Source: Bradyrhizobium paxllaeri (GTDB lineage: Bacteria; Pseudomonadota; Alphaproteobacteria; Rhizobiales; Xanthobacteraceae). Taken from it: 64,000 nucleotides of DNA. The DNA lies in assembly GCF_001693515.2 (NCBI RefSeq), contig NZ_CP042968.1:248001-312000 (forward strand). The letters run 5' to 3'. Of the stretch, positions 9,698-19,009 are shown piece after piece (the first letter of the stretch is position 1; each line of letters starts with the position of its first letter). The translations under genes and the position numbers were made by a program. The notes beneath the pieces were generated by a model that saw only the letters and a program-made list of their open reading frames with translations, was not told where the DNA came from and made no database searches.

Positions 9698-10043
9698 ATA
9701 CGCCCCCTTACACTTACTGTGTTGCGATTAGTCATCGCAATCGGGCGCCAGATTGACTGGATCGTGCGAGAAGCGCGACTTGCTGGCGACGGAAGCGAAG
9801 CGGAAAAACGAAGACGTCATCGCGGGCGCGGCATCCGTGTGGCTGTCGCGTGTTGGGCACATGGCGAAAGCGGCGTGGCCTGCTCGCCGGTTGTGCGTCC
9901 TGAATTTTCGCGTTCAACGTAGACGTAGCGGTAGCCGCAATCACGTCCGGCGGCAGCCTCAATCACGGCGAGCACCAGCCGTAATCGCGTCTGAATGTTT
10001 CTCTACACGTCCCTCCGTCCAGCGCGTATCGGAGTAGGACATT
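9698..10043. other. Divergent intergenic region (barrel gene / copper chaperone)
   Basis: 346 bp between divergently transcribed genes. It holds the dyad at 9722-9740 described separately. I see no further gene in it; short frames on both strands lack family resemblance. Promoters for both neighbours should lie here. Confidence 0.6.
9722..9740. promoter_or_regulatory. Inverted repeat TTGCGAT-N5-ATCGCAA, candidate operator
   Basis: A perfect 7-bp dyad (TTGCGAT, spacer TAGTC, ATCGCAA) lies 25-43 bp upstream of the barrel-protein start. Size and position fit a dimeric repressor or metalloregulator site. It is not a Fur, Zur or NikR consensus I can name, and no regulator gene adjoins it. Confidence 0.4.
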
Positions 10044-10562
10044 ATGACAACCGTCGTCAGGGATATCTTTGTGTTTGTCACCGCGGCCATTTTCATCGCC
10101 GCAACTTTGCTCATCGCAGGCGCCGCCGGCGCGCACGAATACAAGGTCGGCGCAATCGACATCGGTCATCCCTGGTCGCGCCCGACGCCGAAGGATGCCA
10201 ACATCGCGGGCGGCTATCTCACCATCACCAACAAGGGAAAGACGACGGACCGCCTGATCGGCGGCACGTCGCCGGTGGCGAGCCAGATCGAGGTGCACGA
10301 GATGGTCGATGTCGACGGCATGGCGAAGACGCGCCCTGTCGCCAACGGCATCGAGATCAAGCCCGGCAAGACCGTGGAGCTCAAGCCCGGTGCCTATCGC
10401 ATCCTCCTGATGGGGCTCAAGGAGCCGTTCCAGGTTGGCCAGAAGGTGAAGGGCACGCTGGTGTTCGAGAAGGCCGGGCCTGTCGACATCATCTACAACA
10501 TCGAGGAAAACGCCGGAGCCGCCGTCAGTGGTGTCAATGGTGTCTCGCACAAGCACCATTAG
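10044..10562 (+). CDS. PCu(A)C-family periplasmic copper chaperone
   Basis: 172 residues with an N-terminal signal/TM segment (IFVFVTAAIFIAATLLIAGA) ending at AGAHEYKV. The PCu(A)C core shows GHPWSRPTP, GGYLTITNKG, then EVHEMVDVDGMAK and PGAYRILLMGLKEP. The family motif is H(M)-x10-M-x21-H-x-M. The H-E-M and later Met ligands are visible, while the position usually written as the second Met of GMxKM reads T. An extra C-terminal HKHH could add metal ligands. These proteins deliver Cu(I) to the CuA site of cytochrome oxidase. It is divergent from the metal-loop barrel protein at 8549-9697. Confidence 0.9.
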   Translation: MTTVVRDIFVFVTAAIFIAATLLIAGAAGAHEYKVGAIDIGHPWSRPTPKDANIAGGYLTITNKGKTTDRLIGGTSPVASQIEVHEMVDVDGMAKTRPVANGIEIKPGKTVELKPGAYRILLMGLKEPFQVGQKVKGTLVFEKAGPVDIIYNIEENAGAAVSGVNGVSHKHH

Positions 10563-10682
10563 CGTGTCCGCGCCGCCTCGCACCGAACAGCGTGCAGCTG
10601 AGAAGAGGCTTGAAACAATGCGCCGCCGCTGAAAGCGACGGCCGATCTTCGAACCGTCATTCTTCATGGGGAATACTGACCC

Positions 10683-10958
10683 GTGTCCAGCTCAAGCCAA
10701 GTGTCGCTCGCTAACTCGGGCACGGCGCGACCGTCGTCGCAAGTAAGATCAGTTGGCTTGCCGTCCGTTGCCGCGGTCTTGTCCGCGTCGCTTCTCGGCA
10801 TTGGACTGGCTTACTGTGCTTGCACTTTGTTGATCCCCGCTGTCGCGCACGAGGGAAGCAGTTCTTCACTTCTTTCGGCGGATGGTCGTTCGCAGGATGT
10901 CATTTGCTCAAGCAGCAGTCCTTCGATCTCGGCGCAGGCGTCTCGCGCGGAGCCGTAA
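10683..10958 (+). CDS. Possible small membrane protein, weakly supported
   Basis: A 91-codon frame starting with GTG, preceded by GGGGAA about 9 bp upstream. It has one plausible TM segment in the middle (VAAVLSASLLGIGLAYCACT) followed by LLIPAVAHEG. Both ends are Ser-rich low-complexity sequence and I recognise no family. It may be a real short membrane protein or a chance frame in the 545-bp space between the copper chaperone and the gene at 11108. Confidence 0.3.
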   Translation: MSSSSQVSLANSGTARPSSQVRSVGLPSVAAVLSASLLGIGLAYCACTLLIPAVAHEGSSSSLLSADGRSQDVICSSSSPSISAQASRAEP

Positions 10959-11107
10959 GCTTCCGGGAGGTCGCTCGGTGTCCGCTCGCTGCTCGTCCGC
11001 CGTCAACAGTTCCGAAACCACGCGCGCGCTCTCCCGGCCGCGCTAACCAATCGAAAATCGTTCTGCCGCAAGTTCGTCTCAGGGAAAAGGAATGGGGAGA
11101 TCCTGAT

Positions 11108-11332
11108 ATGAACGGCCTGGCCATCATGGAAAACGTTCGCCGATATCGCACGATTGCATCGCTGTGCCGCCAAACCGCGGCCTACCGGCCGCTGCACAGC
11201 TGTTCCCTGCTGGCGCAGGCCAGCGAGTGGGAGCATCGCGCCGTTGCCGAGCTGGAAGCTTATTATGAGGCTTTCTGTCACGTGGCATCAGGTCATACGC
11301 CGGCCCACTCCGCCAGCTACGCCGTCAACTGA
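11108..11332 (+). CDS. Small hypothetical protein (74 aa)
   Basis: Begins MNGLAIMENVRRYRTIASL with GGGGAG 7 bp before the ATG. The middle part reads SLLAQASEWEHRAVAELEAY and is strongly helical. It contains three Cys residues and no TM segment. I associate short proteins of this pattern with Bradyrhizobium genomes but know no function. The gene stands alone just upstream of the tRNA/integrase scar. Confidence 0.65.
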   Translation: MNGLAIMENVRRYRTIASLCRQTAAYRPLHSCSLLAQASEWEHRAVAELEAYYEAFCHVASGHTPAHSASYAVN

Positions 11333-11567
11333 CGGCGGGCGCTCCGGGGAAAGGAGCGCGCCTCAGGAGAATGCGGCGGCGTCGGGCAAGATCAACGAGC
11401 AGTTGGTCCGCCTTCGCCGTCCCAGGCGGGTGACTTGATCGGTTGAGCTAACCTGAGCGATGGCAACCGCATTCACAGCCCCGCATTCGGCTTTGCGCCG
11501 TCGATGCATCGGGGGTTGACCGATCTCGGGTAGGCAGCCGCGACAAATTAAGAAATGCTCAAAATTC
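11333..11567. other. Intergenic region, no gene recognised
   Basis: Non-coding space between the 74-residue gene and the degenerate tRNA-Arg copy. No ribosome site followed by a convincing frame is visible. Confidence 0.55.
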
Positions 11568-11650
11568 TGGCGCACCCCTGCACGCTTCGAACGTGTGATC
11601 TTTACCTTCGGGGCAAGTTAGACGGCCATTCGACCAAATTCGATGGGGCA
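11568..11650 (-). pseudogene. Degenerate tRNA-Arg copy (3' half conserved), candidate att scar
   Basis: Read on the minus strand, the 3' half matches the intact tRNA-Arg(CCG) at 20625-20701. My hand alignment of acceptor 3' strand, T arm and anticodon arm gives 38 identities in 44 columns, including GTTCGAA and the terminal GCGCCA. The T loop and four T-stem pairs survive. The anticodon loop has lost two bases (CCGAA instead of CTCCGAA), and the 5' half no longer matches, so a working tRNA is unlikely. Both copies lie in the same orientation. An integrase fragment starts 114 bp away, suggesting a decayed attachment-site duplication. Confidence 0.6.
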
Positions 11651-11763
11651 CGCTATCGCGCGCTATGCCAGTGCAATCGTTAATAAAAACTGAAATGCGT
11701 TCGGCCCTGACGGGTCCTGCGGCATGGCCTGATTTCTTTCCAACTCTTCCGCGACAGAGGATT

Positions 11764-11985
11764 ATGACGCGGGAGAAGCGTCGTGGGTAGCTCACCAAGA
11801 GAATGATTGACGCTGTCGAATTGCGTAAGAAAGATTAAGTCATCCTGGGTGACAAGCTCCCTGGTTTCGGGCTCCGCGTCTCCACATCCGGCAAAAGCAG
11901 CTATCTCATTCGGTACCGGTCTGCTTATCGTTCACGCCGGTACACAATCGGATTGCATTCACTCGTAAAGGGCCTCGCTTCCGAG
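11764..11985 (+). pseudogene. Tyrosine integrase N-terminal fragment (DUF4102-type), decayed
   Basis: From the ATG at 11764 one frame reads MTREKRRG, a TAG stop at 11788, LTKRMIDAVELRKKD, a TAA stop at 11836, then LPGFGLRVSTSGKSSYLIRY and SRRYTIGLHSL. This is the N-terminal arm-binding domain of P4/DUF4102-type phage and island integrases (usual form KxxxYVIWDxELPGFGLRV). The TAA falls where a Tyr codon is expected, one base away. The fragment ends after about 70 codons. The catalytic domain with its R-H-R-Y residues is absent and the next gene starts immediately. It sits beside the degenerate tRNA-Arg copy. Confidence 0.85.
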
Positions 11986-11995
11986 GAGAAGAAAA

Positions 11996-13411
11996 TTGAA
12001 ACATCCCGCTCTGACTCGTTTCCCGGCTCGACTGCTGGGTCTGACCACGCTCGCGCTGATAGCGGCCTCAGCACCCGCGCAAGCGCATGTGAAATGGTTT
12101 GCGCCCTACATCGTCGGTGCACCGCCGCAGCCGATTGCGGCCACGCTCACCAATCTGTGGTTCTGGACCGGCATCGCGCTGGTACTGGTGTTTTTCCTGG
12201 TGACACGAGCGATTGAGAAGTCGAGCGCGGGTGAAACGATCCTGCGCGGCATGGACCGGATCACCGACCCGCTCTGGAAGCGCCTCGATGACTTCGTGCG
12301 CGTGGTCGTCGCCGCCTTCTTCGTAGCGATCTTCGCAGTCGGCGGCGTCTACCTGACACCCGATCTCAAGACACCTGCCGAATGGGTATCATGGGTGCAG
12401 CTTCTCATTGCGGGACTGATTTTTTCTCGCAAGACGCAGCCGCTTGCGGCTCTCGGCATCATCGGCCTGTGGCTGCTGGCACTGCGCGACTACGATGTCT
12501 TTCATCTGCTCGACTACCTCGCGCTCGGCGTCGGCGTCGCCGCCTATCTGGTGCTGGAGGCATCGTCCAATCCGGAATGGCGCAAGCATCGCTTCGAGGC
12601 GCTGCGTTGGGGCGTCGCCATCGCGCTGATGTGGTCGAGCCTCGAAAAGTTCGCCTATCCCGACTGGTTCTATCCGCTCGTGGAGGAAAAACCCTTCCTG
12701 ACTTTCGGCATGCCGCGCGACGTCTTCATTCCAATGGCCGGCGTCGCCGAGTTCACGATGGGATTCGGCCTGATCTGGACGCCGCTGGTCCGCCGGCTGT
12801 CGGCCATCGCTCTCTTCGTCATCTTCAACGCAGCCGTCTATCCGTTCGGCCGCACCGACCTGATCGGCCACGCGCTCATCATGGCGATCATCGTCGCCAT
12901 TGCGGCCGATCATACAAGGGAGGTGCATTTCCTGCCTGCCGTCAAGCGCAGGCTGGTCGGCGTCCCGGCAGGACTTGCGGCAGCGCTCGTCATTTTCGTA
13001 GCGGGATATTGGGGACTGCACATCGCGATTTACGGCATCGAAGGAAATACCGGGGCGTCGGCCGGCGAGCGACTGACGCACACGCCGAACCCCGAGCATC
13101 CGCACAGCATGCACGGCGCCACCGCGACGGCGGCATTATCAGCGGCGACGGCCGAGGCGGCCTATCGCACCGCCATGGACCGCATGCATGGCCCCATGAT
13201 GCAAGGCATCGCCAATGTCGATCCCGACCAGGCCTTTGTGCTCGGCATGATCCCTCACCATCAAGGCGCGATCGACATGGCCGAGATCGTCCTGAAATTC
13301 GGCAAGGATGCTCGAAACCAGCACCTTGCTCGCGAGATCATCGATGCCCAGAGGCGAGAGATCGGCGAGATGCGCGAATGGCTCAAGCAGAAAGACATCC
13401 CGCAACCCTAG
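11996..13411 (+). CDS. Polytopic membrane protein fused to a C-terminal DUF305 domain
   Basis: 471 residues. A signal-like segment (LLGLTTLALIAASAPAQAH) is followed by HVKWFAPYIV and about eight further TM helices up to residue 350, resembling DoxX-like membrane proteins. After a His-rich linker (HTPNPEHPHSMHGATA), residues 385-470 form a DUF305 domain with MHGPMMQG, FVLGMIPHHQGAIDMAE and the closing MREWLKQK. DUF305 proteins are ferritin-like helical proteins often linked to copper or other metals. The start is TTG with GAGGAGAAG upstream, and that ribosome site lies in integrase-derived DNA. The fusion is unusual. A link to the copper chaperone gene upstream is plausible but unproven. Confidence 0.85.
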   Translation: MKHPALTRFPARLLGLTTLALIAASAPAQAHVKWFAPYIVGAPPQPIAATLTNLWFWTGIALVLVFFLVTRAIEKSSAGETILRGMDRITDPLWKRLDDFVRVVVAAFFVAIFAVGGVYLTPDLKTPAEWVSWVQLLIAGLIFSRKTQPLAALGIIGLWLLALRDYDVFHLLDYLALGVGVAAYLVLEASSNPEWRKHRFEALRWGVAIALMWSSLEKFAYPDWFYPLVEEKPFLTFGMPRDVFIPMAGVAEFTMGFGLIWTPLVRRLSAIALFVIFNAAVYPFGRTDLIGHALIMAIIVAIAADHTREVHFLPAVKRRLVGVPAGLAAALVIFVAGYWGLHIAIYGIEGNTGASAGERLTHTPNPEHPHSMHGATATAALSAATAEAAYRTAMDRMHGPMMQGIANVDPDQAFVLGMIPHHQGAIDMAEIVLKFGKDARNQHLAREIIDAQRREIGEMREWLKQKDIPQP

Positions 13412-13809
13412 AGGACGGCGACGAACACGAAGCGACCGTCCAAGGCGACCGGATGCGCCTTCAATATAACCGGCCCGTCCAATCCGGACGCTGGCGGCTG
13501 GGATTATGGATCCATCAAATCAAAGCTGTTGGCGTCATACACAATTGAAATTGCTTGTGATTTTTCCGTCCCATAGTCCGGCGGCCGTCGGCGCCGACTT
13601 CGGCCTCACGCTCACCCGTAGGGAATTTCACCACGCCTCACGACAGCGTGCGCCTTTCGCTCGGCGATCGTAGTATTGTCGGCGGCAGCCGGCGACAGCT
13701 CGAGACTGAGGATTCGCGTACGCACTCGATCGTGGCGTTCGAAGAGATGTACTACAGGATCAGCTGATGATCGCGGCGGCGGTCGGACGGCGCGGCAATG
13801 GAGGTCATC
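13412..13809. other. Intergenic region upstream of NAD-glutamate dehydrogenase
   Basis: Nearly 400 bp without a convincing gene. A locally AT-rich stretch (CATACACAATTGAAATTGCTTGTGATTTTT, about 13538-13567) stands out from the GC-rich surroundings and may hold the promoter. The last 12 bp include the ribosome site of the following gene. Confidence 0.55.
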
Positions 13810-16800
13810 ATGGCTTGGCGTGACGACAAGGCCCGGGCAACTCTCATCCGCGATGCCGCAGGTAACGTTCAGCCGGGCAAGAGCCCCCGGGCCTTTGCCG
13901 AACCGTTGTTCGGCTACACCAATACCGAGGACCTCGCGAATTACGATGCCGCCTCGCTTGCGCTCTTGGCGGAGCAGGCCTGGGAACACGTGCAGCGGCG
14001 CACGGCCGGCAGCGCCGATATCCGCATCGTCAACCCGATGATGCCGGACGGGCGCGAGATTTCCGTGCTCGAAATTCTCAATGACAACATGCCTTTCCTG
14101 TTCGACTCCACCATGGCGGAGCTCACCGAGCAGGGCATCGAAGTCACCCTCGTCGCTCACCCGATCATCGCCGTGGAGCGCGATGACCAGGGCAAGCTGC
14201 TGCGCTTCTACGGCGAAGTATTGCCCGAGGGCGCAAAGGGCACGCGCGAAAGCCTGATTCATCTCCACATCACCCGCCTGGACGCCGATGCCGATCAAAA
14301 GAAGCTGATCGACGGCCTCACCAGGACATTGAGCGACGTCCGCGCCTGCGTCACCGACTGGCGCGCCATGCGCGATCGCGTCGAGGAAGCGATCAAGACT
14401 TTCTCGTCCAATCCTCCGCCGCTGCCGATCGACGAACTCGCCGAAGCCAACCAGTTCCTGCAATGGCTCTGTGCAGACAATTTCACCTTCCTCGGCGTTC
14501 GCGAATATCGCTTCTCGCCCGACAGCGATGCGCTCGACGAGATGACAACCGGCGAAGGCCTCGGCATCCTGCGCGATCCCGACGTGAAGGTCCTGCGCCG
14601 CGGCAACGACATGGTGGTGATGACGCCGGAAATTCGCGACTTCATGCGCGAGCCGACCCTGCTGATCGTCATCAAGGCCAACGTCTCCAGCCGCGTCCAT
14701 CGCCGCATCCGGATGGATTATGTAGGCATCAAGCTCTATACGCCCGACGGCCGGCTCGAGGGCGAATTGCGCGTCGTCGGCCTTTTCACCTCAGGCGCCT
14801 ATACCCGCTCGGTACGGCAGATCCCTTATGTCCGCCACAAGGTTTCGGGGGTGCTCCAGCGCGCGGGCTTCGACCCGAGCGGCCATTCCGGCAAAGCGCT
14901 CATGCATATTCTCGAAGAGTATCCGCGTGACGAACTGTTCCAGATCGACATCGACACGCTCAACAATTTCGTCATCGAGATCCTGATCCTCTATGAGCGC
15001 CCCCGCGTCCGGGCGCTGGCGCGGGTGGACAAGTTCGATCGCTTCGTCTCCGTCCTCACCTTCATTCCGCGCGATAAATACGACACCGAGGTCCGCACCC
15101 GCGTCGGTGCCTTTCTGGCGCAGGCCTACAAGGGGACATTGTCCGCCTCCTACGTATCATTCCCTGAAGGGGCGCTTGCGCGCGTCCACTACATCATCGG
15201 CCGCTATGAAGGCAGAACTCCCGTCATCGAGCGTGCCACGCTCGAGGCCGGGATCAGCGCCATTGCCGCGACCTGGGCCGACAGGCTGAAGGCCGCGCTC
15301 ACGGCGTCGACCGATGGCATGCGGGCGCGCATGCTCACCAACCGATACGCCCAGGCCTTTAGCGGCGGCTATACCGAGGTGTTCGGCGCGGAACAGGCGA
15401 TCGCCGATATCGCGACCGTCGAAAAGCTCACGCCAGCCCGGCCGGTGACAATTTCGGTTCACCGCGTCGAGGGCGAGAACGATCCCAGGCGCTTCGGCCT
15501 TAAGGTGTTCTCGGACGCCGCACCGCTATCGCTGTCCTACCGTGTTCCGGTGATCGAAAATCACGGCCTTCGCGTGGTCAATGAACGCACCTATCAGATC
15601 GTGCCCGGTACCAGGCCAGCGCCGGTCTGGCTGCACGACATGACGATCGAGACCAGCGACAGCCAGCCAATCGAGATCACCCCGGAATTCAGCCATCGCC
15701 TGGAAGCCTCGATCATGGCTGTTGTCGCCGATCGCGCCGAATCGGACGGGTACAATGCCCTGATCCTGCGCACGGCACTCGGCTGGCGGGAAGTCTCGGC
15801 GATCCGGGCGCTGTCGCGCTACCTGCACCAGATCCGGGCTCCGTTCACTCAGGACTACATGTGGGAGACCTCGCGCAAGAACGCCGCGATCACGGCCACC
15901 CTCGTCGCGCTGTTCCAGACCCGCCTCGATCCACGCCTCGCCTTGACGGATGCCGAGCGCGCGGCGCGCGAGACGGCCCTGCTTGCCGAGATCGAGGAGC
16001 AGCTCAAATCCGTCGCCTCGCTCGATGAAGACCGCATCCTGCGGCGCTTCACCAATCTGGTGCAGGCAACCATCCGCACCAATCTGTGGCAGATCGGCGA
16101 GAACGGACATCCGCGTCCGGTGATCTCCTTCAAGTTCGACGCGCGGCGGATCGACGACCTGCCGGCGCCACGACCTCTCTACGAGATCTTCGTCTATTCA
16201 CCCCGGGTCGAAGGTATTCACCTGCGGTTCGGCAAGGTTGCGCGCGGTGGCTTGCGCTGGTCCGACCGGCCGCAGGATTTCCGCACCGAGATCCTGGGCC
16301 TCGTGAAGGCGCAGCAGGTCAAGAACGCCGTGATCGTGCCGGTCGGCGCCAAGGGCGGCTTCGTGCCCAAGCGGCTGCCGCCGCCTTCCAATCGCGAAGC
16401 CTGGCTCGCGGAAGGCACCGAAGCCTATCGCATCTTCGTTCGCTCGCTGCTCGAACTCACCGACAATCTCGACGGCGACATCGTCGTGCCGCCCGAATCC
16501 GTCGTACGCCATGACGGCGACGATCCCTATCTCGTCGTCGCCGCCGACAAGGGCACCGCCACCTTCTCCGACACCGCCAACGCGATCTCGGTCGAGAAGA
16601 ACCATTGGCTCGGCGATGCCTTCGCTTCCGGCGGCAGCCAGGGCTACGACCACAAGAAGATGGGGATCACCGCGCGCGGCGCCTGGGAGGCGGTCAAGCG
16701 CCACTTCCGCGAGCTCGGCACCGACATTCAGACCATGCCGTTCACCGCGGTCGGCGTCGGCGACATGTCCGGCGACGTTTTCGGCAATGGTATGCTGCTC

Positions 16801-18624
16801 TCGCCGGCGACAAGGCTTGTGGCGGCTTTCGATCATCGCGACATCTTCATCGATCCCGCGCCTGATCCTTCCGTAAGCTTTGCTGAGCGCAAGCGCCTGT
16901 TCGACCTGCCGCGATCGAGCTGGCAGGACTACAACAAGTCGCTGATCTCGGAAGGCGGCGGCGTGTTCTCGCGCCAGCTCAAGGCGATCCCGCTCGCGCC
17001 GGAAGTGCGTACCCTGCTCGATCTCGACAAGCCGCAAGCCACGCCTTTCGAGGTGATGACGGCGATCCTGAAGGCGCGCGCGGATCTCTTGTGGTTTGGC
17101 GGGATCGGCACCTATGTTCGCTCCTCCGGGGAAAGCGACGATCAGGCCGGCGACCGCGCCAATGATCCGATCCGCATTACGGGCGGCGACGTGCGCGCCC
17201 GGGTGATCGGCGAGGGCGCCAATCTCGGCGTCACCCAGCGCGGCCGTATTGAAGCGGCGCAGAAGGGCGTCAAGCTCAACACCGACGCAATAGACAATTC
17301 GGCCGGCGTGAACACGTCCGACGTCGAGGTCAATATCAAGATCGCGCTGGCGCGCCTCGAGCGCGAGGGGCGGCTCAGCCCCACCGAGCGCAACAGCCTG
17401 CTTGCCGCGATGACCGACGAGGTCGGCGTGCTGGTGCTGCGCAACAATTATCTGCAGACGCTGGCGCTCTCGCTGGCCGAACGCAAGGGCCTGGCCGAGA
17501 CCGGCTTCCTCACCCGCCTGATGCAGTCGCTGGAGCAGCGCGGCCTGCTCAGTCGCGCGGTGGAGTTCCTGCCCGACGACGCAGCGCTCACCGAGCGCAC
17601 ACGGCGCGGCCAGTCCCTGACGCGGCCCGAGCTTGCCGTGTTGCTCGCCTACGCCAAGCTGACCCTTTACGATGACCTGCTCGCCACCAGCGTGCCCGAT
17701 GACCCCTATCTTGCCCGCGAACTATCCCAGTATTTCCCGCGCGAGTTGCAGGACAAATTTCCGACAGCGGTCGAATTCCATCGCCTGCGGCGGGAGATCA
17801 TTGCAACTTGCCTCGCCAATGCGGTGATCAACCGCGGCGGCCCGGCCTCCGTGGTGCGCCTGATCGACGAGACGGACGCCGATATCCCGACCATCGTCAT
17901 GGCCTACGTGGCGGTCGATGAATGCTTCGGACTGAAGTGGCTCAATGACGCGATCGATGCACTCGATACCCACATCGACGGGCAGCTACAGCTGTCCCTC
18001 TACGCTTCCGTGCAGGACCTGCTGCTCTCCCGCATGGCCTGGTACGTCCGCAATGTCGATTTCAGGGACGGGCTGGAGGCTGTCGTCGTGCGCTTCGGGC
18101 CTGCTATCCGCGAAATCGTCGCCGGGCTCGATACCACCCTGCCGCCGGACCTGCGGGCCGCGCGCGGCAAGCGACGGCAAGAACTCACCGACGCCGGTGT
18201 CCCGTCCGGCCTCGCTGGCGAGCTTGCCGATCTCGACGCTCTGGTCTCGGCACCCGATATCGTGACGGTTGCGGAACGCACCACGCGCGACATCGGCGAT
18301 GCGGCGGCGACCTTCTTCGCCGCCGAGGCCAACTTCCGTCTCGACCGCATTATCGCCGCCGCGCGCGGCATGCCGGCAAACGATTACTTCGAACGGATGG
18401 CCATCGATCGCGCCGTTGAGCAGATCGCTGGCGCCGAAAGAAGACTGGCCGCGGATATGCTGGCAACCGGACAGTCCGGCCAGCAGGCCGTCGAGACCTG
18501 GATCGCGGCTCACCCCGAAGCGACGCGCATCCGCCGCTCGGTCGAGGAGATTGGTGCCAGCGGCCTGACGCTCGCCAAGCTGACGGTCGCGGCGAACCTG
18601 CTGGGGGACCTGGTCAAAACCTGA
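13810..18624 (+). CDS. gdhB: NAD-specific glutamate dehydrogenase, large (180-kDa class)
   Basis: About 1604 residues, matching the L-GDH180 class rather than the ordinary 450-residue enzyme. It oxidises glutamate to 2-oxoglutarate and ammonia with NAD+ in the cytoplasm, mainly for catabolism. The N-terminal half carries regulatory ACT-like regions. The catalytic core around residues 800-1200 shows GLRWSDRPQDFRTEILGLVK, VPVGAKGGFV, GDMSGDVFGNG and a nucleotide-binding stretch near VIGEGANLGVTQ. The ATG at 13810 is chosen because the ATGGAGGTCATC before it supplies GGAGG at good spacing; an in-frame ATG at 13798 would overlap that site. No amino-acid transporter or regulator adjoins it. It lies between the two tRNA-Arg copies. 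Confidence 0.95.
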   Translation: MAWRDDKARATLIRDAAGNVQPGKSPRAFAEPLFGYTNTEDLANYDAASLALLAEQAWEHVQRRTAGSADIRIVNPMMPDGREISVLEILNDNMPFLFDSTMAELTEQGIEVTLVAHPIIAVERDDQGKLLRFYGEVLPEGAKGTRESLIHLHITRLDADADQKKLIDGLTRTLSDVRACVTDWRAMRDRVEEAIKTFSSNPPPLPIDELAEANQFLQWLCADNFTFLGVREYRFSPDSDALDEMTTGEGLGILRDPDVKVLRRGNDMVVMTPEIRDFMREPTLLIVIKANVSSRVHRRIRMDYVGIKLYTPDGRLEGELRVVGLFTSGAYTRSVRQIPYVRHKVSGVLQRAGFDPSGHSGKALMHILEEYPRDELFQIDIDTLNNFVIEILILYERPRVRALARVDKFDRFVSVLTFIPRDKYDTEVRTRVGAFLAQAYKGTLSASYVSFPEGALARVHYIIGRYEGRTPVIERATLEAGISAIAATWADRLKAALTASTDGMRARMLTNRYAQAFSGGYTEVFGAEQAIADIATVEKLTPARPVTISVHRVEGENDPRRFGLKVFSDAAPLSLSYRVPVIENHGLRVVNERTYQIVPGTRPAPVWLHDMTIETSDSQPIEITPEFSHRLEASIMAVVADRAESDGYNALILRTALGWREVSAIRALSRYLHQIRAPFTQDYMWETSRKNAAITATLVALFQTRLDPRLALTDAERAARETALLAEIEEQLKSVASLDEDRILRRFTNLVQATIRTNLWQIGENGHPRPVISFKFDARRIDDLPAPRPLYEIFVYSPRVEGIHLRFGKVARGGLRWSDRPQDFRTEILGLVKAQQVKNAVIVPVGAKGGFVPKRLPPPSNREAWLAEGTEAYRIFVRSLLELTDNLDGDIVVPPESVVRHDGDDPYLVVAADKGTATFSDTANAISVEKNHWLGDAFASGGSQGYDHKKMGITARGAWEAVKRHFRELGTDIQTMPFTAVGVGDMSGDVFGNGMLLSPATRLVAAFDHRDIFIDPAPDPSVSFAERKRLFDLPRSSWQDYNKSLISEGGGVFSRQLKAIPLAPEVRTLLDLDKPQATPFEVMTAILKARADLLWFGGIGTYVRSSGESDDQAGDRANDPIRITGGDVRARVIGEGANLGVTQRGRIEAAQKGVKLNTDAIDNSAGVNTSDVEVNIKIALARLEREGRLSPTERNSLLAAMTDEVGVLVLRNNYLQTLALSLAERKGLAETGFLTRLMQSLEQRGLLSRAVEFLPDDAALTERTRRGQSLTRPELAVLLAYAKLTLYDDLLATSVPDDPYLARELSQYFPRELQDKFPTAVEFHRLRREIIATCLANAVINRGGPASVVRLIDETDADIPTIVMAYVAVDECFGLKWLNDAIDALDTHIDGQLQLSLYASVQDLLLSRMAWYVRNVDFRDGLEAVVVRFGPAIREIVAGLDTTLPPDLRAARGKRRQELTDAGVPSGLAGELADLDALVSAPDIVTVAERTTRDIGDAAATFFAAEANFRLDRIIAAARGMPANDYFERMAIDRAVEQIAGAERRLAADMLATGQSGQQAVETWIAAHPEATRIRRSVEEIGASGLTLAKLTVAANLLGDLVKT

Positions 18625-18680
18625 GGGCGCGCGAGAGGACGCGATGTGAAACTCTGCCAGCCGGCGAACGGAGGAATCCG

Positions 18681-19001
18681 ATGATCCACGCGACGTGCCA
18701 TACCGCCGATAATGTCCGCTGCATCGAGTTCGATGCCACACCCTGGTTCAGCGAGGCTGACGCGCCAAGCATTATCGATTTGGCCCGACGCGGATGGGCC
18801 AGCACGGCGATTGCCGATTCCCTCGAGCGCCGACGAGGATACGAACCCTTGCATGACCTCATGGAGTATGCGGCCGAGCGACTGAAACCGGAATCCCTCG
18901 AGGACCCAACCTGGGAAACCTTCGAGTGCGTCGTCGACGGACCCGAGGCTGTGGCCTGGCTTGAGAAAAACCGGCCAGAAATTGTGGCAAGGATCCCGTA
19001 A
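18681..19001 (+). CDS. Hypothetical protein (106 aa)
   Basis: Starts MIHATCHTADNVRCIEFDAT with GGAGG and suitable spacing before the ATG. It is an acidic, soluble-looking protein with no TM segment. The middle part (IIDLARRGWASTAIADSLER) could form a small helical unit. I do not recognise a family. It starts 56 bp after the glutamate dehydrogenase and its stop is 8 bp before the next ATG, so it is probably co-transcribed with the methyltransferase-like gene. Confidence 0.7.
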   Translation: MIHATCHTADNVRCIEFDATPWFSEADAPSIIDLARRGWASTAIADSLERRRGYEPLHDLMEYAAERLKPESLEDPTWETFECVVDGPEAVAWLEKNRPEIVARIP

Positions 19002-19009
19002 GCCACACC

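Noticed and set aside
11568..11650. A second functional tRNA-Arg
   Set aside because: The anticodon loop is five bases long and the 5' half does not pair with the conserved 3' half.
13798..13809. ATG at 13798 as the glutamate dehydrogenase start
   Set aside because: These 12 bp supply the GGAGG site for the ATG at 13810, and 13798 itself has no ribosome site.
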